This document shows positions 1 through 10,700 of a stretch of DNA of 60,423 nt, in pieces (position 1 is the first letter of the stretch; each line of letters begins with the position of its first letter). Origin of the DNA: a virus; the IMG/VR virus record IMGVR_UViG_3300025133_000111, positions 1 to 60,423 of that record; one strand, given 5' to 3'. A program made the position numbers and the translations under genes. Below the pieces are notes generated by a model. That model was not told the DNA's origin. It made no database searches and saw nothing but the letters and a program-made list of their open reading frames with translations.

Positions 1-106
1 AATGCGGATCTATTGCTTTCTTAATAAGTTTATCCAGAGCATTAGCCTCAGCTGCAAAACCCTTTCTATCAAGAATGTCAGCTAGTGTAATAAGTTCTTT
101 AATCAT
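1..106 (-). CDS. Small helical protein, 3' part outside the window
   Basis: The gene starts at an ATG at 106-104 and stays open for 35 codons to the left edge, so only its N-terminus is present. An AGAGG ribosome binding site lies about 9 bases upstream, right after the stop of the large fibre gene. The visible peptide reads as two amphipathic helices, with the pattern L-x-x-L-A-D-x-L-D-R-K-G-F-x-x-E-A followed by L-D-x-L-I. I cannot assign a function. A short reading frame at 59021-58914 has a related pattern (L-x-x-L-S-K-W-L-N-K-N-G-F-K-E-E-A), so this may be a helix-turn-helix module reused by this phage. Start and frame are well supported; the role is unknown. Confidence 0.6.
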   Translation of the reverse strand, partial: MIKELITLADILDRKGFAAEANALDKLIKKAIDPH

Positions 107-142
107 GATTCAGATCCTCTGGTTAATATTCCCCTGTCACTT

Positions 143-3100
143 TCACGGCAGAAATAGACTGCAAGGAAAAGGACCTTGGACATAGGTGCCAACTGCTGCC
201 CCGTTTGTGCCATTTGCCCCACCTGTTGCTCCAGCGATAAAGTAGCATAGATCCTCTTCGTCAAAGCTGCTGGTATCCTGACACACCCCAATTCCGATCC
301 TAGCGAGATCCTTAATTCCAATCTTTACATCAGCATTCTTAAATCCAGATTTCTTTAGATGTATGCCAAAGCCCAAAGTTGTTCTGCTTGCCTCATTTAA
401 AGCGTCATATAGAATGTTTTTTGTCTTTAGAGTTACAATTCCAGTCATCGCATCTACACTTGCGCCAATTTGGAATATAACTCCAGTTGTGACATCCTCA
501 TAGGATATAAGAAGGGTAAGCTCGTCCGTTATGGATAGTGCCGATGTTGCAGAAGAGCTTGGCTCTATTATAATTGCCTTATAATATCCAGGTATATGTC
601 CCGTTCTGCTCAAGAAATAGATTGCCATTGGAGTTACATCTACAGAGATCGTGTCTCCAGCTGACAACGTGCCAGGAACGAAAGACGAGCGGACAGAAAC
701 TTCTGGTTCAACTGGATAGTCAATAATTGAGCCCAAGTTATCCGCATTTAATATATTATATGGAATAACATTAAAGGAATCTGTAGTGCTAACTGCGCTA
801 GCAAGCTTCATACTTAAAGTTGCAGAAACAATATTTGTCTTTTGAGTCAACTGAGTCGGGAATGTTGCGGTAACTCGATTTATCAAAGAAGTTACATCTC
901 TCGAAATTGCAATAGGACTTTTTGCTTCATCTGAAGTAAGAGAGTGACGAATTGTTAGATCATGAACCTTTGCAGCAAAGATTACTCCAACATTGGGGAA
1001 ATTTCCCTGGCCCATTGCAAATGCCATCTCACTCACATCACCACCACCGGGCTGGAACGGAAGATTAGATCCAATCTTAATATACTGTCCAGATATATTC
1101 TGAGACAGGTCTATTAAGGTTTCATCAAAATACATAGCAAAAACGGCTTCGTCAGTTCTTCTTAATCTAAACTTTAGTTCATCGCCTAAATCATCAGGTG
1201 CCGGAATTGATTCGTAAAAATCACTTATGACTGTGCTTGTTGCAGTATCTTCTATTTCTCCGCTATAATAAAGCTCTAAGTCGGAGCCGGGGTCCTGGGC
1301 CCACCCGACCTGAAGAGTTGTTTTTGTTCCATCTGTATTTGTAATTGCAAGCTGACAGAAGAACCCAACCTCTCCAGTCGTCAGACCTGCACCGCCCCAG
1401 ATTGATCTGGACATTGTAAAATCTATAACAAAGTCACCAGAAATCGGATCGAGTGCCACAGGATATTCAATTCCGCCAATTCTTTCATCTGCAGATATCG
1501 TTTCCAAGATAAAGGTTGCAGGAGAATTTAGAGCCGCTGGTGTACTTATTGTGAAATAAGTACCGCCCGAAGGATCCTGTTTGGGCCATTCTGAAAAACC
1601 ATTGGCGTTAGGATACGTGTAGTCAATAAAAGACTCTGAGATTAGCTCCTCGGCCTCATTGGTTTCGGTTTCATCAGCATATCCATCTACAGCATATCCA
1701 TCTACCAAGGCATCAACGTAAAGACTAGCGATACACTGAGAGATCTTAACCCGATTCTTTGTCAAATCTGTATTTCCGCCAGAATCTTCGCAACCAACGT
1801 AAGTACCGTCGGAGTAAATCATAGCAGGGTAACCAGAGGCTGTCTTGCAAGTCCCGTCCTTAGACTTTATAAAGTTATTATATAGATCGATCTGGCAATC
1901 GTCAATAGTTCCCGGCGGCAACGGAATCAATACATTGGCAAATTCTATATCTCCATGATATGGAACTCCAGGCTCTTTATAAATTTCTCCATTAGGAATA
2001 AATAGGTCATCTGGGATTACCTTCTGAGTCTTGTACTGAGGAGTACATGCTGGAGTTTGCTGACACACGTCTGAAGCACACATACAAGTTATTTCCTCTT
2101 TCTCAATAAAACTTGTTTCGACAAATCTTCTGAGATCACATACGTCAACAAACGCTGACTCATAAGGACTACCAATATAGTTTATTTCCCAATTTTGAGA
2201 AACATAGGGTATGCTTAGTAGATTGAGATTGTCTGCAAACAAGTTTACTCTAGTTCCGCTGACGATTTCTACGTCAAATCCAGTAGATCCAGCGAATACA
2301 ACATCGCTGCCATCAGATTCCACTACAGAAACTGAAACGTCAGTTCCGGTACTACCAACTGTCTTCCCAGCGATCGTATACGTCTTGCTGTCAGGAAATC
2401 CAGAAGAAATACTTATAGTATCTCCAACTCGTATGGCTAGAGCTTCCTCTTCTGTATCTGTTTCAAAACTTATATCATCAGAAGAGCTAACGGTAACCCC
2501 AAGACCAGATTTGGTTGCTGAATTCGCAGAATCAAATAAAGTTGGAAAGTCATCCTCTTCTAGAATGTTTTCTAGCTTCAAAGTTAGAACATTAAAAGAT
2601 ACATCAGCTGTAAAGTTTACATATCCGTCGATTGCATCTTCGATGATTTCGATATCTGATCCATCGATTGTGCCATCCTCATTGAGATCTGCCTTAATAA
2701 AGTCTAGAACATCAAGCTCTCCACCTTGAATCTTTCTCTGAGTAGTCTCTGTGATTAGAGTGTTTCCCACAATGTTGACAAGGCTTAATAGGTCAGAATT
2801 TGTGATTTCTCCATCGTCATCGAAGTCTCCAGAATATACCTTAGAACAACTTGCGGCTATAATTCTATATCTAGCATTACACTGACAGTCTATATCTGGC
2901 GTAAAAACTCTATTAATCAAATTAGCCGTCAAAAGCTCTGTGCTTGGGGCTATAAAAACTACCCCATCAGGCTCTAAGAGGCCAGCTTTGTCAAAGGTTC
3001 CCTCTATAGTCTGGGCGTCTCTGACGTTGTTATCTGTAATTCTAGCCAGAAGAATTGGAGGATTATCTGGATCTACTTCTGCCAAAGATCCTAGCAGATC

Positions 3101-4735
3101 AGAATTCATCATCGTCGCAGTTGGTGCGTCTTCAATTTTTGAATGAACAAAATTTCCAGTTCTAGGATGAACATTTGGATCGACAAAGTTGTCCTTTCGG
3201 TCTAAAGAAAGATAATTAAAAGTACCTTCAGCAACGGTCTTCAGTGGTATGTCTCTCAAGAAGAACGGTATCTTTGTTGCTCCAACATAATCTACAGTCT
3301 TCGCTAGAGAAATTGGAAAGCCGTCAGAAGAATAGGCGAGGCCATCTGTTATCTCTACAGTATCAGAGTGAACGATGAACCACAGAGAAGCGCTAGAATC
3401 ATTTACAAAAATGAGATTATTCGCATCGAATTCGATAAACTGCTGAGTTTGTCTTCCAAAATTTTCTTCTGGATTAAGAGTTTGCCCATTTCTTCTTTTC
3501 TGAGAAGGCTTATAGAAGCCTTTTGATAAAGCAATTGTTCCCTGAGTATTATTTCCACGTCTGCTAATTAAAACTGCGTAATATTTATCAATTTCGATTA
3601 AAGGCGCCAGATTGGGGTCAGCGACAAGAGTTGTTGACAAATCAATGCTGACAATCTGTGGAGTTCCAGAAAGTTTAACCCCAAGGTTTAACAAGTCGTC
3701 TTGAGAATACGATACCTCAACAACTGGGGCTGGATTTGGGTCAAACTCTAGCCAATTGGATGGATTGGGATCCGAAATACAATCAGTATCAGTCTGAAGT
3801 TCATGTAGAGAAACTACAATATCACCCGAAAAATCATGCTCTTCTCCGAGCGCCGCCGAAAGATCAGTAACTACGTGAAATAGTAAGTCAATTTTCTGAA
3901 TATTATCAGATTTAGATAAAAACTTCTGCCCATACGATACAATCTGACTTGAGTTTTTCTCAAAAGTCAAAACCTCGGAAGGATCTAATTCATAATAAAG
4001 ATCATTAAAGTTGTTTGAAGGTCCTATTCCAGCTGTGATTTCAGCCTCTAAGGTTAAGCTGGGATTTGAAGTAATAAAGCTACCCAATGCAATATTCGGA
4101 GACTCTACTTCGAAAGCTGACTTTGTTCTTGCAAAAGCCTTTAGAGGCTCAGACTCTCGGAAGATTATATGTCCACCTGTTCCGAGAGTATTGATGCTTT
4201 CTTTGCTTGCTTCATAATGAGTTGCTCCGATTCCTCCGGAGAAATTATTAAAAAATACACACAATACTTTTTTATAATAAAACTCAGTAAGCTTTGTCGT
4301 GTTCTTTTCGAATTCTACAACTTCTGCTATTAACTCACCAGAGCTGTTAACAGCCGAAAACGTCCTTCCTACAATTAGAACTTTTGCCTTGATTCTTCCA
4401 CCAACAGTCAGGCCCAAAGCCTCTATCTCAAGTCTGTTACCAAATTCAGAGTCTGTTGGCTGTAGATCTAAAGAAATAGATCTTCCATCATATCTTCCAG
4501 AATCTATAACCAATTCTGATAAGTTAATCCCAAGACCACCTGGGTCTGCTGTATCAAATAGGATTTTGCTCTCAAAAAGCCTATCCCTAACAATTCCGTT
4601 TCCATGGAAGTCTAATGTTGAATTTGAGATTAAACCTCTATTGTGGATCTGTTCTGAGTCTAAATCAGATTCAGTAACCCTTTGTCCGTCAAAAAAATTA
4701 ACTCTTGGCAGAACCGTTCTATTAGCTCTTGACAT
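143..4735 (-). CDS. Giant tail fibre / adhesin-like virion protein with dockerin-like calcium loops (1530 aa)
   Basis: I place the start at the ATG at 4735-4733, because AGGAG sits 6 bases upstream; a TTG codon one triplet earlier has no better signal. The N-terminus (SRANRTVLPRVNFFDGQR) looks like a fibre attachment segment. Most of the protein is beta-rich and low in lysine. Around residues 630-700 are two perfect EF-hand-like loops, DFDDDGEITNSD and DLNEDGTIDGSD, spaced as in type I dockerins. Several Cys-rich stretches follow, including CMCASDVCQQTPAC near residue 885. A DGYAVDGYAD motif lies near residue 1010. It follows the 3201-aa baseplate protein, the usual place for lower fibres. 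Virion adhesin is inferred from size, composition and position. An enzymatic role is not excluded. Confidence 0.6.
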   Translation of the reverse strand: MSRANRTVLPRVNFFDGQRVTESDLDSEQIHNRGLISNSTLDFHGNGIVRDRLFESKILFDTADPGGLGINLSELVIDSGRYDGRSISLDLQPTDSEFGNRLEIEALGLTVGGRIKAKVLIVGRTFSAVNSSGELIAEVVEFEKNTTKLTEFYYKKVLCVFFNNFSGGIGATHYEASKESINTLGTGGHIIFRESEPLKAFARTKSAFEVESPNIALGSFITSNPSLTLEAEITAGIGPSNNFNDLYYELDPSEVLTFEKNSSQIVSYGQKFLSKSDNIQKIDLLFHVVTDLSAALGEEHDFSGDIVVSLHELQTDTDCISDPNPSNWLEFDPNPAPVVEVSYSQDDLLNLGVKLSGTPQIVSIDLSTTLVADPNLAPLIEIDKYYAVLISRRGNNTQGTIALSKGFYKPSQKRRNGQTLNPEENFGRQTQQFIEFDANNLIFVNDSSASLWFIVHSDTVEITDGLAYSSDGFPISLAKTVDYVGATKIPFFLRDIPLKTVAEGTFNYLSLDRKDNFVDPNVHPRTGNFVHSKIEDAPTATMMNSDLLGSLAEVDPDNPPILLARITDNNVRDAQTIEGTFDKAGLLEPDGVVFIAPSTELLTANLINRVFTPDIDCQCNARYRIIAASCSKVYSGDFDDDGEITNSDLLSLVNIVGNTLITETTQRKIQGGELDVLDFIKADLNEDGTIDGSDIEIIEDAIDGYVNFTADVSFNVLTLKLENILEEDDFPTLFDSANSATKSGLGVTVSSSDDISFETDTEEEALAIRVGDTISISSGFPDSKTYTIAGKTVGSTGTDVSVSVVESDGSDVVFAGSTGFDVEIVSGTRVNLFADNLNLLSIPYVSQNWEINYIGSPYESAFVDVCDLRRFVETSFIEKEEITCMCASDVCQQTPACTPQYKTQKVIPDDLFIPNGEIYKEPGVPYHGDIEFANVLIPLPPGTIDDCQIDLYNNFIKSKDGTCKTASGYPAMIYSDGTYVGCEDSGGNTDLTKNRVKISQCIASLYVDALVDGYAVDGYADETETNEAEELISESFIDYTYPNANGFSEWPKQDPSGGTYFTISTPAALNSPATFILETISADERIGGIEYPVALDPISGDFVIDFTMSRSIWGGAGLTTGEVGFFCQLAITNTDGTKTTLQVGWAQDPGSDLELYYSGEIEDTATSTVISDFYESIPAPDDLGDELKFRLRRTDEAVFAMYFDETLIDLSQNISGQYIKIGSNLPFQPGGGDVSEMAFAMGQGNFPNVGVIFAAKVHDLTIRHSLTSDEAKSPIAISRDVTSLINRVTATFPTQLTQKTNIVSATLSMKLASAVSTTDSFNVIPYNILNADNLGSIIDYPVEPEVSVRSSFVPGTLSAGDTISVDVTPMAIYFLSRTGHIPGYYKAIIIEPSSSATSALSITDELTLLISYEDVTTGVIFQIGASVDAMTGIVTLKTKNILYDALNEASRTTLGFGIHLKKSGFKNADVKIGIKDLARIGIGVCQDTSSFDEEDLCYFIAGATGGANGTNGAAVGTYVQGPFPCSLFLP

Positions 4736-4789
4736 CAAATTCTCCTAGAAAGCGTGCTTCGATAGATTCCCCATTATTAATAGAGCTTA

Positions 4790-7700
4790 TTAACATGATT
4801 CTCTTGGAAATTTAACCAAGGCATTCGTATGTGAAGGCTTTAGGGTGTTTACCAGCTCAGTTATAAGGTCTTCTACTTCATCTTCACTGATTTTACCAAA
4901 ATCATCAATTACGTCAATGTCAAAATTAAATATTCCATTTTCAGGATCAATTATTGCTGCGTACCTCTCCTCAACGTCTTCTTGATTGAAATCAAGTAGT
5001 AGAGTTGTTGTGCTATCCTCTACAACAGGAAAGATTGTTTCTAAGTTTGAAGAATAATTTAAGTCAACCTTGTTTCCACTCGGATCATTGACCTCTTCTC
5101 TTATTTCTCTACTAAACCTAATATTATCCATTCTTGCCAATGCGCCATCTCTAGTATTTGATTCTCCGCCTATCAATATTAGTCTAAAATCATCTACCAA
5201 TCGTATTCTTTTGTTTTCAATAGGATCTGGGCTACTGGGACCTCCACCGGGGCCTCCACCACCGCCTCCTGAGCCTCCGGAAGAGCCATATTCTAATCCG
5301 TTTTTCCCATAAACGAATCCAGCTTGGTCTTTCCCGTCAATAAAAATCCTCATCATATCACTAGAGGTTCCTGTCTTATAATCGCAGCGGATTCTATGCC
5401 AGGAATTTCTACGCCAATCTATAGACCCAGATACTCGATGCTCTTCTGTCGCAGTTCTTATTGAGAAGACAATCTCAGGCCCATCTTCGCCAGAATCCTT
5501 ATAGATAGAGATAAAATCTCCCTGCGAATCTACAGGAATATATGTTACGATAACCTCTGTTTCTGATCCTGGCAGTGCATCTTTCAGAGTTACAAATCTT
5601 CCGTCAGGGCTTAACTCTGATCCAAGTGAGAAGTCCTTTTTAACGCCAGTTCCTCCGGTTAGCCTTCCTGTTATTTCACTTCTATAGATTTCATCAAACA
5701 AAATTTCATCAACTTCTGACTGAGGGTAGAAGGAAGAAAATTCTTTTGTATTTTCAAGTAATTTGATGCTAATTATTTTTCCAGCAGAAGTAGGCAGACG
5801 AAGCCTTGTCGGAGTAAATGAGCGTACTCTCTTTCTGTTGATCGATGCTATACTTATGTAAATCCTTTCCGCTGAATCATTTGCCGTCATAAGCAATGGT
5901 GATACCCAAAATTCAATACTACCCTTATCTTTTCTGAAGTAAGATAGGTTGTTTTGAATCACCATAGGCTTCGTGTCAAAAAATCTTGCAGACTGGCCAA
6001 AAGATTCGTTGACACTACCAAAGCTTACAAGCATATCATCTGACCTCATTAGTTTTGCCTCATTAAATACGGGGCCTCCTTGAGCCTTATGGCACTCAAA
6101 GAACGTCCTAGTTGCTTGATCTTTTGAGAAGCCCATTCTCATCATCTTTGACTCAAATGACTCCTGATCATTTATTGAGGTTAGCAAAGCTTCTCTATCG
6201 GCAAGATCTAGTTTGAATTTATAATTATTATCGGTATTCAAAAACACTTTCTGTCTAAGCCTTCTTGACTGCAATTTAATTGGATCATCAAAATGAACAA
6301 GCATAGTTGTTTGGTTGTCTGAGCAATTTGGATTTGGATTCAAATACTCCCTAGTAACACTTCTCGTTCCCGAGGTTACATTCTCTGTGGGTCTAGTATC
6401 ACTAGACATTTCTGTTACAATCTTATATTCATCAATGATTCCATTAAATTGATTCTTGCCATTCAAATCAGATCCTAAGAAGATCTTATGTCCAACCTGT
6501 GGAAGTCTTATATTTAAGAATGCAGGAAACTCTACCCTATAACTTCCGGGTGGTATTTCGAAGGGATCACGCGTTTCGCCTGTTCTCAATACAAGAGATC
6601 CATTCACGTAGGTAGTTACCTTCGCATACTCTCCCTGGTTATTTGATACAGTCACTGAGTCTTTCTCTAAAACCTCTAAAACACATGATTCGTATGAAGG
6701 ATCTGCAATAATTAATTCTCCTCGGATTAACCTTACAGAGGTGAAGAATTTGCTTCCCTCAAAAGTGCCATTCCCAGTGATAAAGAATTCTTCAAAGTCA
6801 GAACCATCAATTGTTTCTCCAAAAATAGTTATCTTACTATCTGTAGATCCTGCGTATCCATCTTCTGCTTCTTCGCAGAATCTTATATTATCTGAGTCTA
6901 CGAATATAGATAGCTGCCTACCCTGGTTCGATTTTGGCAATCGTCCTGGCTCAGAAGTTAACTTATAAGTTCCAACTGGATCCTGCAAAGAAGTTTCAAA
7001 AGATCCGTAGAAGAAATTACCAGAAGGTTGAATTGCGCTGAATTCTGGAATATATTTCGTTTTAATAATCTTCTGAATTGACACATCAGAAAGAGAGACC
7101 GGCTCAACAGTATGTGAAGATAGCAGACTGCCAGCACTAGGAGGTCTGCGGGAGGAGTAGGATGAGGCAGGCAGACTTATATCAACCTTAATTTTCTTGA
7201 AAAGTAATCCGAATGTTTTTATATGAACATCTAAATCTGAGAAGTCTATGGTGGCAACATTATTACAATAACTATCCTTTCCGACAAATTCAATAAGTCT
7301 TGAGGTCATATTTGCTCTAAAGCTCGGGTTGATTGCCACTCCTTTATTCTCTATAACGATTGAACCACTTTTTATGCTATATTCTACTCCGCCAAGCTCT
7401 GTTGTGATATTCTCGCAATCTGTTTTAAAGATAGCGTAAGTTCCGTTATTAATATCAGTAACAATAGACTCTTCTATTCCAGCTGTAGGTGCCAAAGAGA
7501 AGGTTATATCAGAGGCTGAAGTATTAAATATAACTGGATCCAAAGTTTGTGAATTAAGGATAGTTGCTCCAGAGCCAACCATCTCTCCAATTAAGAATTC
7601 TCCTCCGACATATGCTTCTGCTATAGCAGAAGACTTGAATATTAAAGATCTACCGAGCAAATGGGGGCCCAAACCAAGACTACTTGAGAAGAAAGTCGAG

Positions 7701-10700
7701 GAATTAGCCAATATGGTCCCATCTATATGATCATCATAGTACGTGATCTTATCCTCTACAAAGCCCTGTAAGATTTCTTTACTAACATCTGAGAACTTAT
7801 CGTTAACCCTAGCCCTGACTGCACCGCCGAAGCGATATAGGCTTGGAGCTTCCAATCCATCAACAAACAGGTGCATTTCATCTTTTTCATAGATGGTATT
7901 AAGCCTCCAACTTGCTGCGATATGATGAAGCTCATTTGCTTTAAAATATTTAATGTTTGTAGCGATGTTATACATCCTTACTTCATTGATCTTGTCAGCA
8001 GAGTTGTCAAAAATACGGAAATTCAAGAATCCTTTTCCATCCTTAAAAATAGAGATTCTGTTTAAAGATTCACTCTCGCCAGTATCAAACAAATATCTTA
8101 GCTTATCTGACGTGAAGGTAATTTCATCAACATCGTAAATTACGCTAGAAGCGTATCCATCATAGCCGTCATAGCCATCAGAATATCCGTCTGAATACCC
8201 ATCGGCCTCGGTTTGTGTTGTGTTAAAAGAGAACTCTATTTTTGAATCAGTAGATATGAAGACATCATCACTTTCAAGGAGGCCAAGGCCCTCTTCTCTT
8301 CGTCCTTCATACTCGATTAGAGATATATCAACAATATTGCCAGAAAAGGCCTGATGAAAAGAGGGAGAGTGAACTACAGAGCCATCAAGCAAGTGGACCG
8401 CAATAAAAGGCTCACTGAGTAAATCACAGGGGTTTACTGATGCGTCTTCAAAGTCGCTTGCCGATATTATGCTTAAAACTTCAGACTCAGTCTCTATAGA
8501 GATTATGTCATTTTCATTTTTTATAATTAGTTCCTTATACTCTCCGTCACGCCAGTTTAAGAATGATATATCTAGAATGTCTCCCGAATGTCCATCCAAG
8601 ACCAGAAGGACAGGCTGAGAAGCGTCAGAAATACCTAATAATAATTTAATATTGATTTTACTATCAAAGATATGAAGCGGAGAAATGCCAGTTAAGTTTC
8701 CAGAGACAGATCCTATAAATCTGCCCAAAAGAGAACCTTCTATTCTGGGATCTGTTTCTAAAACTCGGAAGTTAACTGTAGCTGACCAATCTCCGTCAGA
8801 GCATGGGATTCTTCCAAATAAGGTGTTTCTATTTGTAGGTCCCAGATCTCCACTGCCCGGAACGGAATCAGAAGTTGACGGTCCGATACGATAAACACCT
8901 CCATCTGCCGAGGTGTTAAACGCTCCAGACTTTGACCAAAAGGCAACATCATTCTCTGATCCACCTAGCAAAAGATTTATAACATTAGAGCTGGTTTCGT
9001 TTATTTTCTTCCAGCCACTCTCTTCGAGCAATCCATCTCCACAATATCGATAATTTGCAGAGCAAATTAAACCTTCAGCACACGAGTCATCGTCCTCTTG
9101 CCGATAAGCTCTCATTACTGATGAGAACTCGCCATCTGTTAATATTCTTCCGGTAAATGTGTGCTCAAGCAGAATATCTTCTCTTCCGAAGGTATAGTCG
9201 GAGCCATCAATAATGACCGACGTTGGTAGATTTACAGTTTCAGCGGCACGAGTTCTAAAGATCCACTGACCTGAGTCATCAGATACTGTAGACTGGCATA
9301 GATCATCAAAGCCTATGAAAATTCCCTCTGATGATTCATAATTAAAAGGAATTCCAACAGAGGTGTCTGGGGAATCATATCTGCTCACTGTGAATGGAAT
9401 ATCCCTGGGGTTTCTTCCAAATTTTCCGATGTATATATCATTCAAATCAAATCTGTTGTAGATTTTGTAATCTAAATCATTAATATTTATAACAGAATAA
9501 CAAGCCTTATCCAATGTTCCTATTGCAATTTTATCTTTAATACTATCAGGGCTTATCGCTGAAGGGATGCCCGGATTAAACATGTCAAATCTTGAAAGGA
9601 TATAATCCTCATCTGCCGTATTAATCAAGTCAGTATAAAATAGGTTTATAGTCTTTTTCCCACTGAAAGTTTCTGACTCCAGATCTATTTTTACAACGTT
9701 TCTAGCGGGATCTCTAACTATATCAATATCTAGATATTCTGTGCTCCAATCTACAACAAATCCCTGTTCCTTATATCCGAGGACTCTTGCCGAATCAGTA
9801 TTTTCTTCAGTCAGTATTGATACGACCTGATAGCTCAGAGTTAAGTCTCCAACCGGATTATAGTCGTTAAAGAACTCAGAACCCTTGGCCGTAATCTCTT
9901 CATGATTTTGAGGAATCTTATTTAGTAAGAATCCAGTTATAATATCTGGAATTGAGTCATAAACATCAGTTCCGCTTATATCAAGAAATCCATAAACCTG
10001 ATATATGGACCCAATAGAGTCAGCTACTTTAAAGGCGGAAGGGTTATCAGTGTAAACGACATTAAAATCTCGAATATGAGCAATGCTTATTGGGCCACTG
10101 AACTCAGCCTTAATTGTCTGAGTATCTTTGTCTCTAAACTTAGAAAGAGTAGAGACAGTATCTGTTATAGTGCATTTACAACTGGGAGTTGGGTGCAGTC
10201 TGTCATATTTTGGGAAATCATTAGTGGAAAGCTTATTGGAAGCAATATTAATGACAAGAGGACTTCCGCTTGAGGCGTCAGTAACAACTCTCATCGCAAG
10301 TTGCAAAAATAAAAGCTTGTTGTTATCGCCAATAGATATAAACCCAGGACTAGTATATCCTATTGTTTCATTGGAAGGTGTGGATCCAATGAGGTATCCC
10401 GGAATATTAACGAGAGACTCATATAGTCCAACAACTCCGTTGACCAAAGCTGGCGGAGACATTAAGCCTCCCCTAAGTGTTCTTGGAATGCTAAAGTTAT
10501 CTATTTTAATAGATATATTCAAGTCCATATTCGTGGCTCTGGTTAAAGCATCTTCCTCCTTAACTAAAGCTTTTGCTCCCGTCACAAGAAGCTCCTCATC
10601 TTCATCATTTTCAACTTCAATTAGCGCAATAACTCCGTTATGAAGAGTGATGCTAGGAATAGAACAATCAACCCCTCCAATTGAGCCACCATTTGGGATC

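Noticed and set aside
143-230. The end of the 1530-aa protein (GATGGANGTNGAAVG) as a collagen-like repeat
   Set aside because: Only two or three irregular Gly triplets are present, too few for a collagen triple helix.
2211-2729. Plus-strand open frame of 172 codons, and other plus-strand frames of 60-210 codons across the window
   Set aside because: They lie antisense to long minus-strand genes with clear ribosome binding sites and family motifs. Their peptides are Ser/Ile/Pro-rich reverse readings, and they lack their own binding sites.
4736-4738. TTG at 4738 as the start of the 1530-aa gene
   Set aside because: The ATG one codon downstream is a stronger start and has the better spacing from AGGAG.
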